Below, piece by piece: positions 1-8,479 of a stretch of 64,000 nt of DNA; the stretch's first letter is position 1, and each line of letters starts with the position of its first letter. The translations under genes and the position numbers were made by a program. The DNA lies in assembly GCA_030587435.1 (NCBI GenBank), contig JAUQZC010000067.1, forward strand, positions 5,840 to 69,839, written 5' to 3'. This DNA is from Candidatus Baldrarchaeota archaeon (lineage in GTDB: Archaea; Asgardarchaeota; Baldrarchaeia; Baldrarchaeales; DXJG01). Under the pieces are notes generated by a model that worked only from the letters and a program-made list of their open reading frames with translations, ran no database searches and was not told the DNA's origin.

Positions 1-862
1 TTTTATTATCGCCCAACTGGTCTATCGCACCGACCGTATACAGGACGTCTATAGCTAAATATATTGTAAAGAGGGATCCTATGCCTGATCCTGGGACTTC
101 TTCGAAACATCCATTGGGAAGCATCCTGCTTAAAACCCATGATACTAGTTGCTCTTTATTTATCCTATTGTCTTGAAGAGCCCCCGTAAGGTTTAGAAGT
201 TTTACAGCAGCGTATGTTTCAGAAAGGGAGGAAGCGTTTTCTTCTACGGAAAAACCTCCATCGGGATTTTGAAGAGAAACTAACCACTCTGTTATATTGT
301 AACTCATTGTGTTCCAGAGTGTTTTATTCAGTATGTAGATGATTGAGAGAGCATAATATGTTGTCCACAACGACTTCTCTGTGCTATCAGGGTATATGGT
401 ATAGAGATGGTCTGTGTTACATTTCATTACCCAGTTCACAATGCGATCTTCTTCTAAATATTCTGAATAGTCTTTATCGATAAGAAGAAAAGTTTTAAGC
501 CCAAAGTAATTGCTGTATATGGTTATATCTCCATCCTTATCATATCTAATTAAACTATAATCTTCTGATTTCGAATCATGAATTATTAGAGTGCCATTGA
601 TCCATTCAGCAATTTTGTCCTTCTTTATCTTTCCAAACTTATTTAAAAGTTTTAACATGGTAAGAGCTTCAAAAGTAGCTTCAATGTTTGGTTTATCTTT
701 TTGAAACGATTTAAAACCTTTCTTGTCTTCTTGTAAATCTAAGATATACCTGACTATGGCATCTTTTCTGGTGCTAATTAAGGCCGAAGCCTCTACTATA
801 AAGAACGAACTTGAACACAATAGCATTGCTATTAATACCACAGCAAGCAATTTTATCTTCAT
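1..862 (-). CDS. Secreted prenyltransferase/squalene-oxidase-repeat protein (partial)
   Basis: The gene runs off the left edge, so only the first 287 residues are present. The start is an ATG preceded by GGAGGAT. Residues 1-26 form a signal peptide (MKIKLLAVVLIAMLL followed by a small-residue region), so the protein is probably exported. The rest is built of alpha-helical repeats; one reads LVSLQNPDGGFS, the glycine-rich signature of prenyltransferase/squalene cyclase alpha-alpha toroids. A second repeat (LPNGCFEEVPGSG) follows before the edge. Exported archaeal members of this fold usually have no known enzyme activity, so a binding or structural role is as likely as catalysis. The fold is well supported, the function is not. 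Confidence 0.75.
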   Translation of the reverse strand, partial: MKIKLLAVVLIAMLLCSSSFFIVEASALISTRKDAIVRYILDLQEDKKGFKSFQKDKPNIEATFEALTMLKLLNKFGKIKKDKIAEWINGTLIIHDSKSEDYSLIRYDKDGDITIYSNYFGLKTFLLIDKDYSEYLEEDRIVNWVMKCNTDHLYTIYPDSTEKSLWTTYYALSIIYILNKTLWNTMSYNITEWLVSLQNPDGGFSVEENASSLSETYAAVKLLNLTGALQDNRINKEQLVSWVLSRMLPNGCFEEVPGSGIGSLFTIYLAIDVLYTVGAIDQLGDNK

Positions 863-950
863 CCGTCGATCCTCCGCATATTTAGTGTCACTTGAGTAGT
901 TATCAAGAAATTGAAATCGCCCTACTTAATTTTTTCCATAACTCTGTACC

Positions 951-1862
951 TTACTTTAAATATTCATAAGCACTGATTGCAGCGACCGTACCCTCTCCTA
1001 CGGAAATTGCAATTTTTAGAACTCCGCTTGTTACATAACCAGCAGCAAATACCCCGGGTACGTTCGTTCTTTGTTTTTTATCGACAATAATGTATTTGTT
1101 ATTATCAATAGTTACTCCGATTTCTTGGGCAACCCTGCTTTCAGGTTCAAGACCTAAGCTTACAAAAACGCTGTCCACCTTTAACTCTTTAGTTTCATTG
1201 GTTGTTTTATCAATTAACGTCATTTTTTTAATGGAAGAGTCTCCGCTAATAGCTGTAACATCAGTGTTCCAAAAAACATCGATGCCGCTTCTCATTACCT
1301 TTCTTTTTAGGAGTGCAGTTGTATGCAGTTCATTATCGCTACATATCAAATATACAGTTTCAGCGGTGTCAGCAAGCATCAGAGCATTAAAGACTGCTAT
1401 GTCACCATTACCAACAACTGCGATGCGTTTTCCTTTAAATAACATACCACTTGATGCCGTGCCATAAAAAACATTTCTTCCTGCGTATTTTTCTTCTCCT
1501 GGGATTCCAAGTTTTTTATATTTTCCTCCAGTAGCTATGATTAAGGCTTTAGCAAAATACATGTCTTTGGAGGAGACAATTCTCTTTTTTCCATGGAATA
1601 TGTCGATTTTTAATACTTCTTCCAATTCCTTAATCTTTGCGCCGTTTTCGAGGGCCTGTCTTTTCATCGTATTAATAAGTTCCATACTACTAATTTTTAC
1701 GATACCTGGGTAATCTTCAATAGTTCGAGTGTCAAGAACTTTGCCACCCACATTTTTGCTTTCTAGGACCACGGTTTCAAGTCCTAGTCTAGCCCCATGA
1801 ATAGCTGCAGAGAGACCCGCAGGCCCTCCGCCGATGATCACAAGATCTATCTCTGCAGACAC
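951..1862 (-). CDS. Thioredoxin-reductase-like flavoprotein lacking the CxxC pair
   Basis: The two-dinucleotide-fold flavoprotein reads well throughout: an N-terminal FAD motif (IIGGGPAGLSAA), an NAD(P)-binding motif (VVGNGDIAVFNA) in the middle, and length typical of TrxB. Two key sites are changed. Where TrxB has CATCDG this protein has GTASSG, so the redox-active disulfide is missing. The C-terminal FAD signature reads VFAAGYV in place of VFAAGDV. It therefore cannot reduce thioredoxin by the classical route. A ferredoxin- or NAD(P)H-linked reductase, or a non-catalytic role, is possible. The longest ORF begins at 1886, but a GGGGGG run there points to the GTG at 1862 (about 8 nt spacing), which is used here. 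Confidence 0.8.
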   Translation of the reverse strand: MSAEIDLVIIGGGPAGLSAAIHGARLGLETVVLESKNVGGKVLDTRTIEDYPGIVKISSMELINTMKRQALENGAKIKELEEVLKIDIFHGKKRIVSSKDMYFAKALIIATGGKYKKLGIPGEEKYAGRNVFYGTASSGMLFKGKRIAVVGNGDIAVFNALMLADTAETVYLICSDNELHTTALLKRKVMRSGIDVFWNTDVTAISGDSSIKKMTLIDKTTNETKELKVDSVFVSLGLEPESRVAQEIGVTIDNNKYIIVDKKQRTNVPGVFAAGYVTSGVLKIAISVGEGTVAAISAYEYLK

Positions 1863-2223
1863 CCACAGATCCCCCCTTAACTGCATACTAACTTTATCAT
1901 TTCACTTTAATAAGAGTTATTAGGGCATACACCTTCCACTAAAACAACTTACCGTATTAATGTCAAAGTATTATTACTACCCTAAGAACAAAGGGTTTGA
2001 TTTTAATCTATAGCTCTGCTGTGTTAATTTTGGATGTATTAAAGTGATTTTTGGGTCTTATAAGACGTCTTAGGAATTGTTTTGCATGTTTAAGCTCTGC
2101 TAGTCTACACTCTACAGCTAAATCTCCTATTTGCCTATTTTATTTTAATGAATAACTTCATAAACTTTCGTAACAATAATTTTGTAAAACTTAAAATCCG
2201 TCCCTTAATGCGGCGGTGATTCA
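1863..2223. other. Divergent intergenic region with overlapping palindromes
   Basis: No gene is seen between the flavoprotein and the orphan gene that starts at 2224. The region is AT-rich and should hold both divergent promoters. Its one clear structure is a pair of overlapping 10-bp palindromes at 2056-2071, listed separately. GGTGAT just before 2224 is the ribosome-binding site of the downstream gene. Confidence 0.5.
2056..2071. repeat. Two overlapping 10-bp palindromes
   Basis: TCTTATAAGA (2056-2065) and AAGACGTCTT (2062-2071) are each perfect palindromes and share four bases. They lie about 155 bp upstream of the orphan gene at 2224 and about 195 bp upstream of the flavoprotein start. 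This arrangement would suit a dimeric regulator, but chance is not excluded in AT-rich DNA. Confidence 0.3.
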
Positions 2224-2904
2224 ATGGTAAGAATTTTTGTTGAAAGTGTTCATGTAATATTTAAGCATTTAGTTAAGGTGGGTCCTTCAATTCCTGTTCA
2301 AGTGTTTATTGACAAATTATCGAATTTAGGTTTTTCTTATACAACTAGAAAACTTATGGTTCCTCCCTTGCCTCAACCAGTTCCACAACCTCCAAGCGAA
2401 CTTGTTGAATATCTTTTTAAGCGTCCTTCGGATGCTACGTCTCTAATAGTTGTAAGTGAAAAGGGGTTTGTCGTTGATACTAGATCTGTTCAAACAGCTT
2501 TAGATCTTTTTTGGACTTCTCACGGGATATTGCGTGAGAGTCTTAAAGAGAGATTTAAAACTATAGTTCCACAAATGCAACTTTTAGCAACTATTCAAAT
2601 TTATAGTGAGATAAGCCCTTTGAAGATAATTCAAGATATGTTAACACCCAGATTATTGAAAAAGAAAATTACAATGAAAAAAGTGCTTTCTCCGATGGCT
2701 ATAGAGTTATGGACTGGTATCCCCAAGGATGAAAGTGAATGGTATATTGTTCGTTTAGAGCCTTTTAAAGGGGATCCCTTTAGAAGAATGCTAATGAGAA
2801 TCACTTATAAGCATCAAAGCGTTGGGGAAGCTGTAGATTTTCTTGAAAAATTAGAGACTTACTCGATAAATCTACTTCAGAAAATAGTTAAAGAGACGAA
2901 ATAA
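2224..2904 (+). CDS. Hypothetical protein, 226 aa
   Basis: I do not recognise a family. The ATG is preceded by GGTGAT with 3 nt spacing, so translation is credible. The N-terminal 45 residues mix helix and strand. A proline-rich linker follows at about residues 47-57 (PPLPQPVPQPP), then a mostly helical region to the end. There is no signal peptide, membrane segment or cysteine cluster. It is convergent with proS, with 11 bp between the stop codons. A soluble two-domain protein is all that can be said. Confidence 0.6.
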   Translation: MVRIFVESVHVIFKHLVKVGPSIPVQVFIDKLSNLGFSYTTRKLMVPPLPQPVPQPPSELVEYLFKRPSDATSLIVVSEKGFVVDTRSVQTALDLFWTSHGILRESLKERFKTIVPQMQLLATIQIYSEISPLKIIQDMLTPRLLKKKITMKKVLSPMAIELWTGIPKDESEWYIVRLEPFKGDPFRRMLMRITYKHQSVGEAVDFLEKLETYSINLLQKIVKETK

Positions 2905-2915
2905 AATGAAGTTTG

Positions 2916-4364
2916 TTAATATGTTTTAGCTATTGCAGCCATCTTTTTAGTCTCTCTACCACATATAGGGCAAACTTCGCTCTCAGCTAGGTTAGCTAAG
3001 TCTTCTGACATCACAACACCTAGCACGTCCCCATCTACCTCTTCGCATATTTTTAGTCCACATTCATCACTTTCACACCATGGAATTAAGGCGATACCAC
3101 GTCTATTTTGAATAATTTCCCTAGCTTCTTGCAGGTTTTTAACTCTGAATATTCTTCTTCTAAATTCTTCCCATGCTCTTTTCCTAAGGTTTTCTTCAAT
3201 TTCGGTGAATATTTCTTTTACAACCGTCGTTAAATCACCTATCGAGTATGTTTTTCTTTCGAATGTATCTCGTCTTACAATTGTTACTTGGTTATTTGCA
3301 ACGTCTTTTGGCCCTATTTCTACTCTAACAGGAATCCCTCTAAACTCCCAGTCGTAAAACTTCCTACCAGGGCTAATGTCTCTTTCGTCAAGAAACGTTC
3401 TGATGCCCCCTTGCCTTAAGATGTCAAGAACTTTTCTACACTGTTGAAGAACTTTTTCTTCCTCTCCCTTATAGATTATTGGCACAATAACTACTTGTAT
3501 TGGAGCTATCGAAGGAAGGAAAATAGCTCCTCGATTGTCTCCATGTATTGCTACTATTGCTGCAATAACTCGTTCAGAAATACCGTAACATGTTTGATAA
3601 GCAAATTGGTGCTTTCCATTTACATCTTCATATGTTAGCTCGAAAGCTTTGGCAAAATTTTGCCCAAGGTTGTGTACGGTTCCTATTTGCATTGTTCTGC
3701 CATCGGGCATCAAGGTGTCAAAGGCAATACTATACTCCGCGCCTGCAAACTTATCGAAGCTGGGTCGTCGACAAATTATGTAGGGAACTCCTAGCTCATT
3801 AAAAAACTTGCTGTAGACTTCGACAGCTTCTTTAACTTGCTTTTCAGCTTCTTCCATAGTAGCATGTACGGTGTGAGCTTCTTTAAATGTGGTTACTTCA
3901 CGTACCCGTATTAATGGTTTTGTAGCCTTTGTTTCATATCTAAAAATATTTACTATTTGATATACTTTAATTGGCAGATCTGCATGACTGTGTACCCATT
4001 TTTTGAACATGCTGTACATGGCTGTTTCGCTTGTGGGTCTTAAAGCAAGTTTTTTCTCCAGTTTTCTTAATCCTCCGTGGGTAACCCAGTATACTTCTCC
4101 TTCAAACCCTTTTATATGCTCTTTTTCAAGGCCAAGAATATCTTCGGGTATGAGAAGGGGGAATAATACTTCTTCATGCCCTGTATTATTGAGAAGCCTT
4201 CTAATGATATCTAGAACATATTTCCTAAGTTTAAATCCGTACGGACGCCAAACATAACATCCCTTAACTGGATATCTTGTATCTACTAGTTCAGCGTCCA
4301 TAATAATGGTTCTAAACCATTCACTGAAGTTCTTATACTTATCAAATGCTTCTTTTTCTTCCAT
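2916..4364 (-). CDS. proS: Prolyl-tRNA synthetase (archaeal/eukaryotic type)
   Basis: Class II synthetase that charges tRNA-Pro with proline in the cytoplasm. The 482-residue length and absence of a bacterial editing insert fit the archaeal/eukaryotic type. Visible landmarks are the motif 2 region ([24 protein letters not shown], given in part), the proline-binding loop around [12 protein letters not shown], the HxxA-type anticodon domain, and a C-terminal zinc-binding domain with [11 protein letters not shown] and CPICG. It ends in the family's conserved Tyr (AKTY). It appears to be single-gene, transcribed away from the PfkB gene. Confidence 0.95.
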   Translation of the reverse strand: MEEKEAFDKYKNFSEWFRTIIMDAELVDTRYPVKGCYVWRPYGFKLRKYVLDIIRRLLNNTGHEEVLFPLLIPEDILGLEKEHIKGFEGEVYWVTHGGLRKLEKKLALRPTSETAMYSMFKKWVHSHADLPIKVYQIVNIFRYETKATKPLIRVREVTTFKEAHTVHATMEEAEKQVKEAVEVYSKFFNELGVPYIICRRPSFDKFAGAEYSIAFDTLMPDGRTMQIGTVHNLGQNFAKAFELTYEDVNGKHQFAYQTCYGISERVIAAIVAIHGDNRGAIFLPSIAPIQVVIVPIIYKGEEEKVLQQCRKVLDILRQGGIRTFLDERDISPGRKFYDWEFRGIPVRVEIGPKDVANNQVTIVRRDTFERKTYSIGDLTTVVKEIFTEIEENLRKRAWEEFRRRIFRVKNLQEAREIIQNRRGIALIPWCESDECGLKICEEVDGDVLGVVMSEDLANLAESEVCPICGRETKKMAAIAKTY

Positions 4365-4512
4365 CTTAATAACCCCAAGTTAGTGCCATATACTTAGTGA
4401 GGGTTTGAAATCCTTTCTTTCCTTTTAATACAGTTTTAATTTAAATTTTTCAGCAACAATATTTAACTAATGCTTTTGCCAACCATTGCTTCAAAATATG
4501 ACGTGAAACTTG

Positions 4513-5421
4513 TTAGATTACCTTTCTTATACGGTTTAGAAGTTGTCTAGCTCTTTTGTATATCATATGCTTGTCAGGGAAACCTGTTGGACCGGGAAAT
4601 TCAACAACGAACGATGCTGCTGCTGTTGCAGCTGCAACGGCCCATTTTACATCGTGGGAAACTTGATATTCCAAGGTGAAAATGACCGTATATACATCGC
4701 CAGCACCAGTACTATCAACGAGTTTACTTGGCTTGATTGTTGGAGCGTAGAAGACTCCTTCTCTTGTACCTATATATGAGCCTTTTTCTCCTAGAGTTAC
4801 TAAGGCTATGTCTGCGCCCATTTCCACGAGAGTTTCAGCTGCTTTGCTAGGTAAATTCGTTTTAGCGATGACTTTGGCTTCGTAAATGTCTGCATGAACA
4901 ACATTTACAAGCTTTAAGAAACGCTCTGCTTCATTCCATTCTGAAAGAAATACTTTACCTGTTTTATCTATTTTTCTAACATATCCCTGTACATCAAGAG
5001 AAATGTACTTGTTTTTAGAATAAATTTTCCTAAGGGTCGAGAGAGGAATTTCATTAATAACGGAACCTATGTGAAATGTTTTTGCGTTCAAGCATGGTTT
5101 GCATAGATCGTCTGGTAATATTGGTTCACATCGATCCATTAGAAAAAGGGTTCGTTCACTATTCTCATATATTAGTTTAAATTTTGTTGTCGGCGCTGAA
5201 ACCTGCTTAACGCATGTCAAATTTACTTCCCTTTTTATTAGGAAAGAGAGAAGATTTTCTGGAAAATCTTTTCCTATCTTGCTAACTAATAAGGCTTTAG
5301 CACCGTAGGTTTTTGAAGCTAAAGTACTGTAAGTTGCAGCTCCTCCCACAGATCTTGCCTGAAAACTTCCTCTTTTTATTTCATCTATTACTATATGGCC
5401 TAGAATGGCTATGTCGTACAT
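4513..5421 (-). CDS. PfkB/ribokinase-family carbohydrate kinase
   Basis: ATP-dependent sugar or nucleoside kinase of the ribokinase fold. The N-terminal GG-containing substrate motif (SVGGAATYSTLASKTYGA) and the C-terminal PfkB signature DSTGAGD, with the catalytic Asp, are intact, followed by the usual AAATAAASFVVE helix. The substrate cannot be read from sequence; sugar, nucleoside and sugar-phosphate kinases share these motifs. The longest ORF starts at 5439, but GGGAGAT lies just before the ATG at 5421 (MYDIAILGH), so that start is preferred, giving 302 residues. Confidence 0.88.
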   Translation of the reverse strand: MYDIAILGHIVIDEIKRGSFQARSVGGAATYSTLASKTYGAKALLVSKIGKDFPENLLSFLIKREVNLTCVKQVSAPTTKFKLIYENSERTLFLMDRCEPILPDDLCKPCLNAKTFHIGSVINEIPLSTLRKIYSKNKYISLDVQGYVRKIDKTGKVFLSEWNEAERFLKLVNVVHADIYEAKVIAKTNLPSKAAETLVEMGADIALVTLGEKGSYIGTREGVFYAPTIKPSKLVDSTGAGDVYTVIFTLEYQVSHDVKWAVAAATAAASFVVEFPGPTGFPDKHMIYKRARQLLNRIRKVI

Positions 5422-5588
5422 TTTTATCTCCCATTTCATTGATTGTTTAGTAAGCCATTTTAACTTGGATGAATGTTTACTAAGATTAAATAGTGCTTAT
5501 CCTAATTTTGCTATCTTAAGAACCCTAAAATTTATTTGGAATGGAAAATATTCACTAGACTGTTAGCATCGACATGAGGGTGATTTGG

Positions 5589-6251
5589 GTGAGAATAATC
5601 TTACTTGGTCCACCTGGCTCTGGAAAGGGAACCCAAGCTAAACTTCTTTCGAAGAAATATAGTATACCTCATATAGCTATGGGAGATATTTTGAGAGAAG
5701 AGGTTGCAAAGAAAACGCCATTAGGGGAAAAAGTCAATGTATATATGAGTAAAGGGGAACTTGTCCCAGATGAAATTGTTATAGAAGTTTTGAAAAAACG
5801 ATTACAAGAAGCAGATTGCGTAAATGGATTTATTTTAGATGGGTTCCCAAGAACTTTAAACCAAGCCAAGGCTTTAGATAATATGTTAAACGAATTAAAC
5901 CTTAAAATTGATGCTGTTATCTATATCGATGTCCCAGACGAGGAGATTATGAAACGTTTATCGCTTCGAAGAACATGTAAGGTATGTGGAAGAATTTATA
6001 ATTTACATTATAATCCGCCTAAACAGGATGGTAAATGCGACGTATGTGGTGGAGAACTAATTATTAGAGATGACGATAAACCAGAGGTCATAAAAAATAG
6101 GCTCAAGGTATATAATGATCAAACAAAGCCTTTAGTTAACTACTACGAAACTCATAAGTTATTGATTCGTATTAATGGTGTAGATCCTATAGATAAGGTG
6201 TTCCAACAAATAGTTGAGAAATTAAGCCTTAAAAAAAGGTTAACTGAATAA
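5589..6251 (+). CDS. adk: Adenylate kinase with zinc-binding lid
   Basis: Catalyses ATP + AMP to 2 ADP. The P-loop GPPGSGKGTQ is at the N-terminus, the DGFPRT motif is present, and the lid carries four cysteines (CKVCG and CDVCG), so it probably binds structural zinc, common in thermophilic and Gram-positive enzymes. This is the long-lid bacterial/eukaryotic type, not the short archaeal AdkA. The longest ORF begins at 5574, but GAGGGTGATTTGG precedes a GTG at 5589, which gives a protein starting directly with RIILLGPPGSGKG. The phosphatase gene follows about 30 bp later and may be co-transcribed. Confidence 0.93.
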   Translation: MRIILLGPPGSGKGTQAKLLSKKYSIPHIAMGDILREEVAKKTPLGEKVNVYMSKGELVPDEIVIEVLKKRLQEADCVNGFILDGFPRTLNQAKALDNMLNELNLKIDAVIYIDVPDEEIMKRLSLRRTCKVCGRIYNLHYNPPKQDGKCDVCGGELIIRDDDKPEVIKNRLKVYNDQTKPLVNYYETHKLLIRINGVDPIDKVFQQIVEKLSLKKRLTE

Positions 6252-6280
6252 TTTAGAATTGCAAATCGATGGGTGATTTT

Positions 6281-7135
6281 GTGGAAAGAAAAATCAATGA
6301 AATCGTTAAACACCCAGAGATGGTATCTTCTCTGACTCCAAGAGACATAGAAGACATTATTCAAATGGCTTCTAACCTGTTTAGGGCTGAGAATTCTCTT
6401 TTGGAAATAGAAGGAAATAATATTTTATTTGTCGGCGACACCCATGGAGACTTTAATTCAACTAGGAAACTCGTGAAGTTATTTCTAACTGGAAAGTGCA
6501 ATTATATTGTTTTTCTAGGAGACTACGTCGATAGAGGAGCTTACCAGATAGAAAATATAAACTATGTTCTATGCTTAAAGCTCTTCTACCCGGAAAATGT
6601 AATCTTACTTCGTGGTAATCATGAGACGCCTCTTGCAAACCTCCATTATGGTTTCTATTACGAAGTGCTACAAAAATTGGATAAAAAATTCTATGATTTA
6701 TATAGTGAATTATTTGCAAAAATGCCTTACGCAGTTTTGGTAAACAACCATGTATTGGCATTGCATGGAGGCATCGCAGAAAGTTTGAAAAATATTCAAC
6801 AAATCAAGGGTATAAAAAAGGACTTAATTGATGTAAGAGACCCTATGGTTCTTCAGATATTATGGAACGATCCAAGCGACGATGTTCTAGGTTTTCAACC
6901 CAGTATGAGGGGGCCTGGAATAAGAGTTTTTGGTAAGGACGTATTTGAAGAATTTGCCATGGAAAATGATATAGAACTTATGATTAGGGCTCATGAAGTA
7001 TTTCCTGAGGGATATCGCTACTTTTTTGGAGGGAAATTGCTCAGTATCTTCTCGGCCAGAAACTACGTCATCCCTGTGAATGCTAAAATTGCCGAACTAA
7101 CATCAGAAGGAAAAATTAAGTTAATAGATGTTTGA
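6281..7135 (+). CDS. PPP-family serine/threonine protein phosphatase (PP1/PP2A-like)
   Basis: Metal-dependent phosphatase with the full PPP signature set: GDTHGD, GDYVDRG, RGNHE and LHGG, followed by RAHE where eukaryotic enzymes have RAHQ, and FSARNY near the C-terminus as in the FSAPNY of eukaryotic PP1/PP2A. These positions supply the two-metal site and the catalytic His. Length (about 284 residues) matches a bare catalytic domain. It likely removes phosphate from Ser/Thr in proteins. An ATG at 6269 is possible, but GGTGAT lies over codons 2-3, making the GTG at 6281 the better start. It follows adk closely and may share its transcript. Confidence 0.9.
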   Translation: MERKINEIVKHPEMVSSLTPRDIEDIIQMASNLFRAENSLLEIEGNNILFVGDTHGDFNSTRKLVKLFLTGKCNYIVFLGDYVDRGAYQIENINYVLCLKLFYPENVILLRGNHETPLANLHYGFYYEVLQKLDKKFYDLYSELFAKMPYAVLVNNHVLALHGGIAESLKNIQQIKGIKKDLIDVRDPMVLQILWNDPSDDVLGFQPSMRGPGIRVFGKDVFEEFAMENDIELMIRAHEVFPEGYRYFFGGKLLSIFSARNYVIPVNAKIAELTSEGKIKLIDV

Positions 7136-7499
7136 ATTATTAGCTTGCTTTTTCCCGTCATCTGACATTTTTAGCGCAAATCTTAAATATTCTTATTATT
7201 TTCAATTTTTTATTGATGCGAAATGGAGGGAGAAAGTGAGGAAAACTCCGATGATCGAGGGAGGGAGGAAATAAGTCTACATATTCCTCCCTACATGTTT
7301 TCACCAATGACCTCTATCATTAGAAACCATAATAGATTAAGACTCTAGTCTAATCATCATCGGGTTTGATCGTAATTTTACTTTGTTATAACTGCCAACT
7401 ACTATCAAAAAGTTCAAAGCTAATTAACCAAAGATACTTACAAGAAGCTGTTGGTGATCACTGAAATTTAAACTAGATGAACTGTAGGAGACTGGAAAG
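7136..7499. other. Intergenic region with a possible structured RNA or terminator
   Basis: No ORF is supported here. The stretch holds several complementary segments, described in the next entry, and a further short inverted repeat near 7335-7354 (GATTAAGACT and AGTCTAATC). AGGAG upstream of 7500 is the ribosome-binding site of the next gene. Confidence 0.4.
7248..7362 (+). other. Candidate structured RNA element
   Basis: GGGAGGAA (7263-7270) pairs perfectly with TTCCTCCC (7284-7291) around a 13-nt loop. ATGATCGAGG (7251-7260) pairs with CCTCTATCAT (7311-7320) with one mismatch and encloses that hairpin. CCGATGAT (7248-7255) could instead pair with ATCATCGG (7355-7362), so two exclusive folds exist. 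GTGAGGAAA nearby resembles an RNase P RNA core motif, but the rest of that RNA is not found. Strand is assumed from the flanking genes. A regulatory leader, small RNA or terminator are all possible. Confidence 0.25.
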
Positions 7500-7931
7500 G
7501 TGTATAATGTAGTTGATAAAGATGAACAGTTTAAAAAAGATGAGACATTCGGTTTCCCGGTACCAAAAATCTTAGAAAGAGGTTTTAAAGTTTTAAATAT
7601 GAAGGATATAGATATAACGACGATTCTTTGGGCCTTAACAGGTTTAAACTACACGGCAGTGAAAGTGCTTGAAATGCTTTTAAATGAAACCTTGACAGTC
7701 TTAGAAATCTCTAGTAGGATTGATAAAAGTAGGAGTTGGGTTCAGAAACTGCTTGGCTTACTATTTAAGTATGGACTTGTTGAAAGAACTTGGGTGTCTA
7801 GCCAACAAAAATATTTTTATAAAATTTCGAACAAAGCTGCATTCTTTAATGCGCTTAAACATATTTTGAATGAAGTTTATAGAGAAGTTATTAAGTTTTT
7901 ATCTAAAGATTCTAGGTTAAACACTAAATAA
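7500..7931 (+). CDS. Winged-helix transcriptional regulator, 143 aa
   Basis: GTG start with AGGAG upstream. Residues about 45-110 form a winged helix: LNYTAVKVLEMLLN, then TVLEISSRIDKSRSWVQKLLGLLFKYGLVERTW, which matches the helix-turn-helix and wing of TrmB/ArsR/MarR-like archaeal regulators. The C-terminal helix may dimerise. There is no obvious effector domain. The neighbours are not functionally linked, so the target is unknown. It is convergent with the PPC-domain gene. Confidence 0.75.
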   Translation: MYNVVDKDEQFKKDETFGFPVPKILERGFKVLNMKDIDITTILWALTGLNYTAVKVLEMLLNETLTVLEISSRIDKSRSWVQKLLGLLFKYGLVERTWVSSQQKYFYKISNKAAFFNALKHILNEVYREVIKFLSKDSRLNTK

Positions 7932-7955
7932 AATATGATAGAAAATTGTATACGT

Positions 7956-8381
7956 TTAATCTAGGTTAAGTAGGTATAGCTTTAATTTTTCATCGAAACT
8001 TCGTTCTAACGGCTCTTTCAACTTTACTAGGAATATCTCGCATGTAACGGAGATTATAGACCCTGGAAGTAAGTGTCCACCAAAAGCTGCACCATCTCTC
8101 CTCGAAACTATAATATGTGCATGTACAAACGGTTTTCCTTCTTTAAGGCTTACATTGCCAAGTAAGCTAACTATTTCTAATTCGCCTTCCATGTTGATTT
8201 CCTTGTATTTTCCTTCAACAAATATTCCCATCTTCACTTTGTTTAGAGCTCCTATACCCGTGAAGAAGCCAGCTTTAATGTTTTCCTTCTTAACTATCGA
8301 GCTTAGGGCTTCTAGTAGATCCTCGCCCTTTTCTAATTTTACAACTAGAACTTCACTGACTTCATTTTTCTTTACTTTCAC
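7956..8381 (-). CDS. PPC-domain (DUF296) protein
   Basis: A single PPC/PCC domain covers the whole protein. Landmarks are the early helix EDLLEALSSIVKKENI, the strand and loop GFFTGIGALNKV, and the conserved HAHIIVSRRDGAAFGGHLL block with its metal-ligand histidines. Stand-alone prokaryotic members form trimers and their role is unsettled; plant relatives are AT-hook DNA-binding proteins. The longest ORF begins with TTG at 8396, inside GGAGGTGG. That SD points to the GTG at 8381, used here. Confidence 0.85.
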   Translation of the reverse strand: MKVKKNEVSEVLVVKLEKGEDLLEALSSIVKKENIKAGFFTGIGALNKVKMGIFVEGKYKEINMEGELEIVSLLGNVSLKEGKPFVHAHIIVSRRDGAAFGGHLLPGSIISVTCEIFLVKLKEPLERSFDEKLKLYLLNLD

Positions 8382-8479
8382 CTTAGCCACCTCCAAATAG
8401 ATGTATTAAAATATGCGTTAACTCGTTATTAATAATTTGAGGAAAATTTATACTCTACTTAGTGCCTTAATATTTGGGG

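Noticed and set aside
7230..7330. RNase P RNA-like motif (GTGAGGAAA)
   Set aside because: Only the single core motif fits; the other conserved regions and the expected GC-rich helices are absent. The region is too AT-rich for an essential thermophile RNA.
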